NCBI GenBank assembly: GCA_033765345.1
Contig: JANRIC010000255.1
Coordinates: 1-28,749, forward strand
DNA from: JANRIC01 sp033765345
Lineage (GTDB): Bacteria > Bacteroidota > Bacteroidia > Cytophagales > Microscillaceae
Direction of reading: 5' to 3'
DNA length: 28,749 nt
A program made the translations under genes and the position numbers. The notes under the pieces are model-generated. The model saw only the letters and a program-made list of their open reading frames with translations. It was not told the DNA's origin and made no database searches. Of this stretch, positions 1 through 7,020 are shown in pieces. Positions within the stretch are counted from its first letter, which is position 1, and every line of letters begins with the position of its first letter.

Positions 1-637
1 GATAGACTATTTTCACCGTATGGCTTATGGCAGTTCCAAAGCATTGGCAGAACATTTGAGTTTGGGACAGGCTTATTCGGAAATCAAAAAGGTAATTTCC
101 ATTCATATTGTATATTTTGACTTGGGACAAGGAAAGGATTATATCTATAAAGGCAAAACAAATTTTGAGGGCTTGCACGAAAAAGACACGTTGCAACTTT
201 CAACCCAACAAAAATTGATTTTTACTAAAAAAGAAGTATCTGATATTTTTCCTGAATACTACATTATTAAAGTCAATCAATTCAACGACATTGCCAAAGA
301 CACATTAGACGAGTGGGTTTACTTCTTGAAAAACAGCGAAGTCAAAGACGAGTTCAAGGCGAAAGGTTTGGCAGAGGCAAAAGAAGTCTTGGACATGATG
401 CGTTTAGACAAAGAACAGCAGTATGGCTATAATCGTTATTTGGACTATTTGCATCTAAAAGCAAGCGAAGCACTTTCTTTACAAGCGGAAGCAGAGGAGA
501 AAGTACGACAAAGTGAGAAAATTGAAATAGCAAAGAGTTTATTACAAACTTCTCTCACAAATAACGATATAGCAAAACATACAAAACTAACCGTTGAACA
601 AGTAGAGCAACTACGTAACGAAACAAAGCAAAAATGA
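1..637 (+). CDS. Rpn-family PD-(D/E)XK nuclease/putative transposase, 3' part
   Basis: The reading frame is already open at the left edge (residues IDYFHR precede the first Met at position 20), so this is the C-terminal part of a gene that begins outside the window. The visible ~210 residues resemble the second half of recombination-promoting nuclease (Rpn)/PDDEXK_2 proteins: a segment VISIHIVYFDLGQG, a long helical middle, and a C-terminal helix-turn-helix-like tail (NDIAKHTKLTVEQVEQLR, about 25 residues before the stop). The nuclease active-site residues lie in the missing N-terminal part, so activity cannot be judged. These proteins are usually about 300 residues and are thought to promote RecA-independent recombination. 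The alternative, an internal start at 20, is unlikely because the family match continues upstream. Confidence 0.8.
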   Translation, partial: IDYFHRMAYGSSKALAEHLSLGQAYSEIKKVISIHIVYFDLGQGKDYIYKGKTNFEGLHEKDTLQLSTQQKLIFTKKEVSDIFPEYYIIKVNQFNDIAKDTLDEWVYFLKNSEVKDEFKAKGLAEAKEVLDMMRLDKEQQYGYNRYLDYLHLKASEALSLQAEAEEKVRQSEKIEIAKSLLQTSLTNNDIAKHTKLTVEQVEQLRNETKQK

Positions 638-748
638 TGACAACATTGTGGTGATTTTGAGCATTAATTCATTTGTTTAATAGAATGGACATTTTCAACA
701 CCAAACCAATTTATTACTCTTTCCTTTGCTTTTTCTGATAATTCAGTC

Positions 749-858
749 AAACATAAAAACCTCCACCTGGCGCAAGGATTTCCTTGTGCCAAGCATTTAG
801 AAAGCGTCCGCTTTCTGCCGAAGGCAAAGGTCGTGGGCTGCTGAGAGGTAAAGCATAA
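749..858 (+). repeat. Multi-hairpin dispersed repeat, copy A
   Basis: The core at 769-830 forms three consecutive hairpins: GGCGCAAGGA/TCCTTGTGCC (769-790), AGAAAGCG-TC-CGCTTTCT (799-816) and TGCC-GAA-GGCA (816-826). An inverted copy lies at 1068-1140. The outer parts, AAACATAAAAACCTC at 749-763 and GGTAAAGCATAA at 847-858, recur around a different hairpin at 25481-25547. Two stem pairs differ between copies A and B in a compensatory way, which indicates that folding is conserved. It is probably a REP-like element mobilised by a RAYT transposase. Confidence 0.65.
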
Positions 859-945
859 AGCCAAAACTTAGAAATTACCGATAAAAGCATTACATTCGTG
901 AAGCTTTTATTGTTTTTTAATGGATGCAAGTCACAAACTTCAATC

Positions 946-1044
946 ATGATGAGCAGAAAATATAAATTTAGAGATGATTCAAAATTATATTTTGTAAGCT
1001 TTGCTACGGTTTATTGGATAGATTTATTCATCAGAAATGAATAA
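946..1044 (+). pseudogene. RAYT/IS200-like Y1 transposase N-terminal fragment
   Basis: The frame encodes 32 residues starting MMSRKYKFRDDSKLYFVSF and ending FIRNE before TAA. This matches the start of REP-associated tyrosine transposases in Bacteroidota, which typically begin MSRKYKF..... LYFVSFATVYWIDLF and run to about 180 residues. The HUH metal-binding motif and catalytic tyrosine are missing, so it cannot be active. It lies between inverted hairpin elements A and B, the arrangement expected of a RAYT gene flanked by its REP palindromes. A weak AT-rich hairpin (881-888 with 903-910) followed by a T-run lies just upstream. The family call rests on the remembered N-terminal consensus. Confidence 0.7.
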
Positions 1045-1067
1045 TTTTACTTTCGTGAATAGAAAGG

Positions 1068-1140
1068 CCTTTGCCGTAGGCAGGAAGCGGACGCTTCCAA
1101 AATAATTTGGCACAAGCACCGCTACGCTCATGCTTGCGCC
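1068..1140 (-). repeat. Multi-hairpin dispersed repeat, copy B (inverted)
   Basis: Read on the minus strand from 1140 to 1068, this is the same element as copy A: GGCGCAAGCA/TGCTTGTGCC with a 12-base loop, then GGAAGCG-TC-CGCTTCC, then TGCC-TAC-GGCA and CAAAGG. Relative to copy A the first loop is 10 bases longer, stem-1 pair 9 changes G-C to C-G, and one stem-2 pair changes A-T to G-C, so pairing is kept. Together with copy A it brackets the RAYT fragment. Confidence 0.65.
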
Positions 1141-1167
1141 AGGAAGGGGGGTAAGGGGGACGAAATA

Positions 1168-1731
1168 CTAAATGTAAACTACTCCCGCTGCCTGGATTAT
1201 TACCCACGTCAAAAAAATCGACCAAAAAATAATACCCAGCACCCCGAATACGATGCCAACCGTTGCTTTTTTTCTATATTTCTCTACTTCGGGGCAATCA
1301 GGATTTGCTTCGGCGAGCTGGATAGCCTGTACTCCATTAACAATAGCCACTATTCCGAAAATCATTCCAAGAAAAAAGAAGCCAAAAATTCCGAAAAAGT
1401 TAGCTCTTTCGGCTTTTTTCTTAAGCTTCGGGCAGTCATCATTGCCAGGACTGAGCTTTTGCAGGCGTTTAGCCTGATGTTTGAGCAAAAATAAAGTCAG
1501 TCGTTCTTTGAAATTCAAACGTCTGTGCAGCTTTTGCTCTACTTCTTTTCTGCTCATATTCAGCAATTCCGAAAGTTGAAGCGGTGCAAAAGGAGTCCAA
1601 GTTTGTCTGGTAGTTGTATCTATTTCTTGATAGATGGGTGCAGAGACAGTAGCTGGTCTGCAATCGGAAATTAAAAGAAAAAACAAACTACTGAAAAATA
1701 ATACGCTAATTATAAAAGATTTTGGTTTCAT
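1168..1731 (-). CDS. Predicted lipoprotein/membrane protein with two C-terminal TM segments
   Basis: The 187-residue protein starts with a hydrophobic signal sequence (residues 5-22) followed by Cys24 in the context LISDC, an imperfect lipobox with Asp at -1, so lipidation is uncertain. Residues 45-100 are basic and helical (MSRKEVEQKL, LNFKERLTLFLLKHQAKRL). Two membrane segments follow at about 112-138 and 157-184, each preceded by a similar charged stretch (CPKLKKKAERA and CPEVEKYRKKA), so the C-terminal half looks like an internally duplicated Cys-charged-TM unit. The architecture is familiar from uncharacterised Bacteroidota proteins; I cannot name a function. It lies 85 bp downstream of the next minus-strand gene and is probably cotranscribed with it. 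Confidence 0.75.
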   Translation of the reverse strand: MKPKSFIISVLFFSSLFFLLISDCRPATVSAPIYQEIDTTTRQTWTPFAPLQLSELLNMSRKEVEQKLHRRLNFKERLTLFLLKHQAKRLQKLSPGNDDCPKLKKKAERANFFGIFGFFFLGMIFGIVAIVNGVQAIQLAEANPDCPEVEKYRKKATVGIVFGVLGIIFWSIFLTWVIIQAAGVVYI

Positions 1732-1816
1732 AAGGGTATGATTTGTTTAGAAAATATGTACTGTTGTTTTAGGGTATTATCCATCACATTGAGGGTGTTG
1801 ATATTTCAGGGAAAGT

Positions 1817-2356
1817 TCAGTTAAATTTGAACGTTGGTTTATAGAATCGATAATTTTCTTGTTTGCCTTTGATGGGGATTTTGATAGTCGTAGAGCCGAT
1901 AATCGCTCCAAAGGCTGCTCCATAAAAAAAACCACCTAATCCACCGAGCAGTGCTTTTTCGCCTGCTGTATATGAATAAAAACATGAACTAGTACCTCCG
2001 AAAAGACCGCTGCCGTCACATTGGTCATCCCCTAATGCAAAGCCGATGATTACCCCTAATAAAGTACCTCCAGCCAATCCGATCAGCGTACCCTTAAGCA
2101 GACTATTTTTTTTCCTGTATGTAAGCAGATCAATCTGACCGATCGGGTATTCAATAGGCTGAAAGTTAAACCGATTGACAAAAACCAGCGAAGAGTCTTT
2201 TAGCTCCGATAAGTGGCCTTTCATCGGTTTGAGTTCACCTTGATTGAGTTTAAGAAAATAGGTGTACTTTAAGGATGGTCTCGAGAGCGAGTCAGTCTGC
2301 GCCTGCAAGAAATACGCGTACACAAAAAAGAGACATGTGAGTGTGAAAAGTTTCAT
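1817..2356 (-). CDS. Secreted/membrane protein with glycine-rich TM segments
   Basis: The start at 2356 gives a clean signal peptide (MKLFTLTCLFFVYAYFLQAQ). An upstream ATG at 2401 would add 15 residues in front of it and is less likely. After a short beta-rich part (residues about 20-85: a 'transmit/respond' style SLVFVNRF, PIGQIDLLTYR), two glycine-zipper hydrophobic segments follow: KGTLIGLAGGTLLGVIIGFALG and LLGGLGGFFYGAAFGAIIG. A short loop with two Cys lies between them. Such proteins are common and uncharacterised in Bacteroidota. It is the first gene after the promoter/operator at 2432-2480, whose -33 block is shared with the HU-like gene, so the two are probably co-regulated. Confidence 0.75.
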   Translation of the reverse strand: MKLFTLTCLFFVYAYFLQAQTDSLSRPSLKYTYFLKLNQGELKPMKGHLSELKDSSLVFVNRFNFQPIEYPIGQIDLLTYRKKNSLLKGTLIGLAGGTLLGVIIGFALGDDQCDGSGLFGGTSSCFYSYTAGEKALLGGLGGFFYGAAFGAIIGSTTIKIPIKGKQENYRFYKPTFKFN

Positions 2357-2431
2357 AGTTTTTGAAAGTTGGGTTTGACATTTATTGAAAAATGCAAGCA
2401 TCTTATGAGTCAGATTTTTCTTTTTTCATGC

Positions 2432-2480
2432 CAAAGTTAGATGTAAATAACGATGCTTGTCAATAGTGATTTATCACTGC
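2432..2480 (-). promoter_or_regulatory. Bacteroidota promoter with overlapping palindromic operator
   Basis: On the minus strand, TTG (2463-2461), a 21-base spacer and TAACTTTG (2439-2432) fit the TTG/TAnnTTTG consensus for the gene starting at 2356. An inverted repeat AGTGAT-TT-ATCACT (2465-2478) sits at and upstream of the -33 element. The block TTGTCAATAGTGATTTAT (2457-2474, plus strand) is identical to 7813-7830 upstream of the HU-like gene. Confidence 0.7.
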
Positions 2481-2509
2481 TTAAAGTTGAAATAAGTACT
2501 TACTTCCTT

Positions 2510-2549
2510 CCCATGTCTATAGCACTAACTATGTGCCATAGTACATGGG
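2510..2549 (-). terminator. Hairpin downstream of the five-gene minus-strand run
   Basis: CCCATGT-CTATAGCAC (2510-2525) pairs with GTGC-CATAG-T-ACATGGG (2533-2549), with one bulge and one mismatch around a 7-base loop. It begins 17 bases beyond the stop of the gene ending at 2566. No T-run follows on the minus strand, so it may be a 3'-end stabiliser, or a terminator of non-classical form, rather than a standard intrinsic terminator. Confidence 0.4.
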
Positions 2550-2565
2550 CTAGGTTTTATATGAT

Positions 2566-3657
2566 TTACGTCAAGGATTTAAGCTTTATACCTTTGTATT
2601 GTTCCCAGTAATTGAGTAATCGCATCATGAGCTGTCCACCTAAGGCACTATTTTTGTCATAAAGGCTTCGTACATTATTTAAATCGTCAAAGTCCCCTCG
2701 TTCAAGAAGCCTTAGAAAAATTGCCATCAAGGGGGCTAAATCGAGCATATACCGAGTTTTGGGATGAATAGCTACAGATACTTTTCTACCTAATTTGAAT
2801 ATTCTTTCGGAGTCTGTGTTAGCAGTAGTACTTAAATCCTCCATCAGGGGTTGAAATTGCATAGCTCTTCTGAACCACATCACCATCACTACCGATAGAA
2901 ACTCTTCACGGGTTATATTCAAATTAGAATAGTCTCCACTATTGGGTATCTGAGGTATGTTTCCTCTTCTGGCAGTCAATAGTTCCCGAAGAATTCTTAA
3001 CATTTCAAATAAAGCGATATCGTCAGTGGCATCCGCCCCTACAAGATTTGAGGAGTTAATAATTCCCTGCCAGACCAATGTAAAAACTCGATCCAAGATG
3101 CTACTGAAATTTTCATTATTCAGATTAGATTTCGTGTATTTGTAGGTTGAGCTACCTGCGCCATAATCTACTTCCGAACCAAACATACGAAAGTAAATAT
3201 TTCGCCTTGTAGCCTCGAAATTGGGGCGAAGCGTACTCCTCAAAGCCAAAAACTTTTTAAACGAATGATTTTGATAAAAAAGCTGTTCTGTATTCTGAAG
3301 CCAGCGGGCGGTTTCCTGACTTGGCATGCCTAAAGCTTCCCCGTGGATATACAAATACAAAACTTTTTGAAGTGCTCTTACTAATCCTGTATTTTCTACC
3401 AGGAAGGCATAAATCAGATGGTAATTATAGGGAAGCTGATCGCTGCCAACTGAAAAATTGATTTTAGTCCAAAGTAACTCTATGGCTTCCTCAATCAGAT
3501 TGGGGTCTTTAAGTAAAAAAGCATCTCCCGAAACATTCAGAAAGCTAAACCGATCCAAGGCAGGATCCAGTATATTATTTATATTTTTACCGAGTACATC
3601 TTCCAGGGTAGCCATAGAATTCCCGGTCTGTAAAAGTTGACTTAAATCACTAAACAT
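2566..3657 (-). CDS. Uncharacterised protein, last gene of metallopeptidase module
   Basis: The 363-residue protein has no signal peptide and no membrane segment. It looks mostly alpha-helical and soluble, with recurrent hydrophobic/charged helices such as FLVENTGLVRALQKVLYLYIHG and ITREEFLSVVMVMWFRRAM. I recognise no catalytic motif. It starts at ATG 3657 after an A/T-rich leader without Shine-Dalgarno sequence, 48 bp after the stop of the preceding gene, and is followed by the hairpin at 2510-2549, so it probably ends the transcript. Its role is presumably tied to the glycine-zipper protein and HEAGH peptidase upstream, but nothing in the sequence says how. Confidence 0.8.
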   Translation of the reverse strand: MFSDLSQLLQTGNSMATLEDVLGKNINNILDPALDRFSFLNVSGDAFLLKDPNLIEEAIELLWTKINFSVGSDQLPYNYHLIYAFLVENTGLVRALQKVLYLYIHGEALGMPSQETARWLQNTEQLFYQNHSFKKFLALRSTLRPNFEATRRNIYFRMFGSEVDYGAGSSTYKYTKSNLNNENFSSILDRVFTLVWQGIINSSNLVGADATDDIALFEMLRILRELLTARRGNIPQIPNSGDYSNLNITREEFLSVVMVMWFRRAMQFQPLMEDLSTTANTDSERIFKLGRKVSVAIHPKTRYMLDLAPLMAIFLRLLERGDFDDLNNVRSLYDKNSALGGQLMMRLLNYWEQYKGIKLKSLT

Positions 3658-3705
3658 AATCGTATTTTGTTTTAAAGTGAATAATTGTTTTAATTTTTAA
3701 GGAAA

Positions 3706-4695
3706 TTATATTCCCTTGTACGTCTTACTCAAACTTTCATAATTCTTCTTATAAGCTTCGGAAGGTTCTCCAATTTTTTTTGTTTTTTTGTTAAATTCCT
3801 GAAATTCTTTCAGAATACCTTCCGATGCACCAGCTTGTAATTGCGTTCCTTGTGATGTTTGTGGAAAAGGGATTACCTGCCCACGCCAATTAAGGAGTTG
3901 ATTTCTGAAATTGGGGATAATATCCGGCAATGCTAAGACTTTATCCTTGATTACTTGAATGATTGTAGGTTTGGTTTGGTAAGCGGGTAAGGGTATATTT
4001 GTTAGGCTAAAAACAGGTTCTTCATTGTCATTATCAACACTAGGGGTCTTATTATCTCCTATTGATTCAGAGTCTGGTATCTGTTTTTTTGCAGTTTTTT
4101 TATTATTTGTAACGATTTCAGTTTCTTTCCCTGAAGATTCAACACTATAATCACTTATCACTCTAAAAAGATGTAAAATCTCAGATTTGTTTAAAAGATT
4201 CTTTAACAAATCATGAGGAAAAACTTCAATATTAAATAATGAAGCACTAGTATTATAATTATATTTAACCTCGAATAAAGTCTCATTTGAAGTAATGACT
4301 TGAGGAAAAGTAATTTCTTGTTTTTGCCATTTCGTTAAAAAGACCTTTGTAACTTTATCATTACCGAGAGGATAATAACTAATTTCATCATATAAAACTT
4401 TAAATTCAGGGTTGAGTTTGATGGTAATTATCTTTTCAGGTATGGGAAATGTACCTGAAACCTTCAAAATTTTGCAACTATTAGATTGTTCAGAAGTAAC
4501 GATTATATCGCAATCTCCTTCTTCAACCATAAACCAATCTAGTTCAATCGGTGCATCTTTTGCAAATTTATCTATATCAGTAGTAATTTTAATAGTAAAG
4601 TCCTTCTTGATAGGATCTATTATAAATTCAGACTTAAACAAAGGTGTGCCCGACCAATCATCTATTATATTCTGGGTTAATAATTTAGTACTCAT
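3706..4695 (-). CDS. Uncharacterised two-part protein, N-terminal beta domain plus linker
   Basis: With ATG 4695 as start the protein has 329 residues; a TTG at 4716 in the same frame is less plausible. The chosen start overlaps the stop of the metallopeptidase gene by 11 bp, suggesting translational coupling. Residues 10-180 look beta-rich (alternating segments such as KDFTIKITTDID and CDIIVTSEQ) with a 'LDWFMVEEGDCDIIVT' motif. Residues about 185-228 form a Lys/Asp/Ser/Asn-rich low-complexity linker, followed by a basic helical tail. There is no signal peptide or TM segment. The gene is visibly more AT-rich than its neighbours. I do not recognise the family; a structural or adaptor role would fit but is only a guess. 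Confidence 0.75.
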   Translation of the reverse strand: MSTKLLTQNIIDDWSGTPLFKSEFIIDPIKKDFTIKITTDIDKFAKDAPIELDWFMVEEGDCDIIVTSEQSNSCKILKVSGTFPIPEKIITIKLNPEFKVLYDEISYYPLGNDKVTKVFLTKWQKQEITFPQVITSNETLFEVKYNYNTSASLFNIEVFPHDLLKNLLNKSEILHLFRVISDYSVESSGKETEIVTNNKKTAKKQIPDSESIGDNKTPSVDNDNEEPVFSLTNIPLPAYQTKPTIIQVIKDKVLALPDIIPNFRNQLLNWRGQVIPFPQTSQGTQLQAGASEGILKEFQEFNKKTKKIGEPSEAYKKNYESLSKTYKGI

Positions 4696-6031
4696 ATTCA
4701 AAATTTTTAATTTCAATTAGTTTGTTATTTCTTGTTAGTTTCTTTTGAAAACAAAGGGGTTCTTTATTCTCCGCCCTTTTCAGAGCCCAGTGCGAGAGTA
4801 ATCTCGTAATCCATTCGCTTTCAGCAAAGGCATTTATTTGCTTGTGAAATCTCGCCTGCCCGAGCATGGCGAAGGCTGTACAGGGCTTTAATTGATAAAT
4901 ATCCAATTGCCCGGATTGCCACTTTTTAAACAAATAGCTCAAACGTGCAGGTTGAATATCTTTCAGAGGAAAAATATCCACCAGTTTTTTACCTTGCAAA
5001 CTTTCCGGTCGGTGATTGATCAACAGACTCACAAACTCAGGAAGTACTTCTTCAAGTTGTTTAATCAATGTGTTTTTACTGTGATCCGAAGGATGTAGGG
5101 GGTATAATTCTTCCCAGAGTGCCTCCAGATCCAACCATTGTGGATGAGGGAAAAGTGCTTTGCCAATGGCAGCACTAATCTTGACCCTAATCCAGGGGAA
5201 AGGATGAGGCTTATCCGGCAGCATACGCATGACAAAATATCTTGGTAAACTGACAAGATTAATCAAACCCAGTGTGGAGGTACACCCAACTCTTGCTACC
5301 GACCAAAAGTCAGAAATAATTTCTCCAATCCATCGACCAAACAGACTCCAGGCAATGCGATATATTATTGACTGCTCAGCTTTAGCACTAAGTAAAGGGC
5401 GTATAGAACTCACCAAACCTAATAAAGCCGACCCTTGATGACCTGCTTCATGAACAAGTGAACTGGCGATCCCACTACCAATCATTCTTTCACGAGGTAA
5501 TCGGATAACTGCCACCGGATTGTTATGCCCACCAGGTAGTTTTGTTCTGGCTCTGCGTATGGCAGCTCCGTGGCCTCTGTCCAGATAACACACCAGAGGA
5601 GGAATGGAATAATATTGTTTTGGTAAAGTCAAACTATCTTTGGCAAATACGTCCAACCCCGCTAACCAAATACCTGTGGTATGTTCACTTCTTTGATTTA
5701 AGACATCTGCAAAAATATCCAGCTCATCCAGAAGTGTATTAAAACGCAACTTAAGTAAGGAGAAAGCCGATTGCCATTCATCAGGGCGAATGGAAGTGTT
5801 TATTTTCTGCTGTTGTTTGAGTACCTGGATAAAATGGTTTACCTTGCTAAACAACTCCCTTTTTCCCTTATCCAATAATATTTGAATGCCCTGGTATGCT
5901 TCCCTGGATACTTTGGCAGCTTCTACGCTTGAAATAGTCAGGTCAAAAGATTTGACCTGATTTAGACGACTTAAGAGAGCATAAGATTCTTGTATCAGGA
6001 AGTCTATACTTTCCAAATTATTTTGGATCAT
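4685..6031 (-). CDS. Putative zinc metallopeptidase with HEAGH motif
   Basis: The 448-residue protein has a helical N-terminal region (1-115), then a likely catalytic domain. HEAGH at residues 194-198 fits a HExxH zincin motif (His194, Glu195, His198), and GEIISDFWSVARVG at 236-249 supplies a plausible third ligand, Glu237, in an ExxSD context as in gluzincins. Upstream, PLVCYLDRGHGAAIRRAR and the rest of that stretch is also well ordered and may form the substrate edge. No signal peptide is seen. The start ATG overlaps the stop of the glycine-zipper gene as ATGA (6028-6031), the signature of coupled translation. Substrate is unknown; the coupled neighbour, with its acidic leader and basic tail, is the obvious candidate. 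The peptidase assignment rests on motif only. Confidence 0.75.
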   Translation of the reverse strand: MIQNNLESIDFLIQESYALLSRLNQVKSFDLTISSVEAAKVSREAYQGIQILLDKGKRELFSKVNHFIQVLKQQQKINTSIRPDEWQSAFSLLKLRFNTLLDELDIFADVLNQRSEHTTGIWLAGLDVFAKDSLTLPKQYYSIPPLVCYLDRGHGAAIRRARTKLPGGHNNPVAVIRLPRERMIGSGIASSLVHEAGHQGSALLGLVSSIRPLLSAKAEQSIIYRIAWSLFGRWIGEIISDFWSVARVGCTSTLGLINLVSLPRYFVMRMLPDKPHPFPWIRVKISAAIGKALFPHPQWLDLEALWEELYPLHPSDHSKNTLIKQLEEVLPEFVSLLINHRPESLQGKKLVDIFPLKDIQPARLSYLFKKWQSGQLDIYQLKPCTAFAMLGQARFHKQINAFAESEWITRLLSHWALKRAENKEPLCFQKKLTRNNKLIEIKNFEYEY

Positions 6032-6738
6032 GCCCCATACAAAATTAATGCATTTCCTCTTCTCACCCAGCGACCGGAATGTCCCCTTTTCTGACCTGTC
6101 CCTCCTGTACCTCTTCTGTAACCGTTTCTTAATAAACCGGGGGCGTTTCTTCGGGCAGAGTCAATGATTGCTTTTTTAACTCTTGGTCCGACTAATTGAT
6201 TAACAGGAATGCGTCCTATATTACGAGCTGTATCTCCCACAAAGCGGACAATTCTTCTTGCAATTTCAAATTCTTTGTCCTCATTACTTAGTCCTTCCAA
6301 TTCCATTTCAAACAATCTACTGGCAAAACCTCCGAGCTTACCACCTATTTTTGCTCCAAGAGGGCCTCCAAAGAACCCACCAGCTGCTGTCCCGACAACA
6401 GGCAAAGCCTTCCTAGCAACACCCTTGAGAAATCCACCTATTTTACGCCCAATGGGAGAACGAGCAAATTTACCAAACCTCGATACCAAACGTCCCATAA
6501 ATTCCTCAAGCTCTTGTTCGTTATTTACAGCAAGTAATTCGGAAGCAAGCTCCATCTCTTCTTCCTGGCTAAAGGGACTTTCATAGTTCTCCAAATTTTC
6601 GTAGTTCTCCATCTCAGAACCGAACATTGCCTCAAGTTCATTTTCAAAGTCATATTCTCCTGCATATTCTTGCTCATACTCTCCCTGAGTTACAAATTCA
6701 TCTTCAAATTCTGAGAAATTTAAATCATAGTTTTGCAT
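6028..6738 (-). CDS. Acidic-leader, glycine-zipper, basic-tail protein
   Basis: The 236-residue protein has three contrasting parts. Residues 1-80 are dominated by Glu/Asp with aromatics (FEDEF, YEQEY, YENLENYE). Residues 84-140 form a Lys/Arg plus Gly-rich amphipathic or membrane-active stretch (KALPVVGTAAGGFFGGPLG, then AKIGGKLGG) with GxxxG-type zippers. Residues 160-236 are strongly basic and end SGRWVRRGNALILYGA. From memory, proteins with E-rich FEFE-like leaders, a glycine-rich core and an RWVRRG..I.L.G ending occur in several unrelated soil and multicellular bacteria, with no established function. It has no Sec signal. It is overlapped by the HEAGH peptidase gene (ATGA). Possible roles are a precursor of a membrane-active peptide, an injected cargo, or a scaffold; none is shown. 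Confidence 0.8.
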   Translation of the reverse strand: MQNYDLNFSEFEDEFVTQGEYEQEYAGEYDFENELEAMFGSEMENYENLENYESPFSQEEEMELASELLAVNNEQELEEFMGRLVSRFGKFARSPIGRKIGGFLKGVARKALPVVGTAAGGFFGGPLGAKIGGKLGGFASRLFEMELEGLSNEDKEFEIARRIVRFVGDTARNIGRIPVNQLVGPRVKKAIIDSARRNAPGLLRNGYRRGTGGTGQKRGHSGRWVRRGNALILYGA

Positions 6739-6935
6739 TTTTATAAAATTTAAGTTTAAAATTGATTATGTTTCTAAATAATGTTTAGGTCTTTTTTGAC
6801 TTCGCCCGTATTTGAAAATATCCGTTGATCACTTATTTTACCATCTAACCTTGTTCAGTCATCTCGAGACGGGTAAGCAACTCTTTCAATATCTGTTTTT
6901 ATTTAAGTATTTATAACAAACCCCTACTACTACTC

Positions 6936-7020
6936 ACTCCAGATACCTATAGGTATTTACTCCAGATACCTACAGCTATCTACTTCAGATACCTACAGCT
7001 ATCTACTCCAGATACCTTAT
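6936..7020. repeat. 23-bp tandem repeat, 3.7 copies
   Basis: Units begin at 6936, 6959, 6982 and 7005 (the last partial) with consensus ACTCCAGATACCTACAGCTA followed by TCT. The first unit contains a perfect 14-base palindrome ATACCTATAGGTAT, which is degraded to GATACCTACAGCTATC in the others. The array starts at the stop codon of the HU-like gene (7017-7019) and lies in the 278-base gap before the glycine-zipper gene at 6738. The rest of that gap (6739-6935) shows no recognisable gene or promoter match. Confidence 0.85.

Larger units (their letters stand above)
638..1167. other. Gene-poor repeat region with transposon remnants
   Basis: This 530-base stretch holds no intact gene. It contains two inverted copies of a hairpin element (about 749-858 and 1068-1140) around a 32-codon RAYT fragment (946-1044). 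A near-identical 13-base direct repeat TTAC(A/T)TTCGTGAA occurs at 890-902 and 1047-1059, bracketing the fragment. On the minus strand, codons from about 745 down to the TAA at 666-664 read ELSEKAKERVINWFGVENV and onward, which looks like the 3' end of a lost gene truncated by the first hairpin element; I do not recognise its family. Confidence 0.6.

Noticed and set aside
664..947. Open frames on the minus strand in the repeat region
   Set aside because: Most of their length is hairpin element A read backwards; only the last ~29 codons look gene-like, as a truncated remnant.
1031..1225. Minus-strand open frame of 64 codons
   Set aside because: It runs through hairpin element B and into the end of the gene at 1168-1731 and shows no protein-like character.
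4716..4716. TTG start for the gene at 3706-4695
   Set aside because: An ATG eight codons in (4695) is more plausible and gives a typical short overlap with the preceding stop.
6936..7020. CRISPR array
   Set aside because: The 23-bp units follow each other directly without unique spacers, and no cas gene is present.
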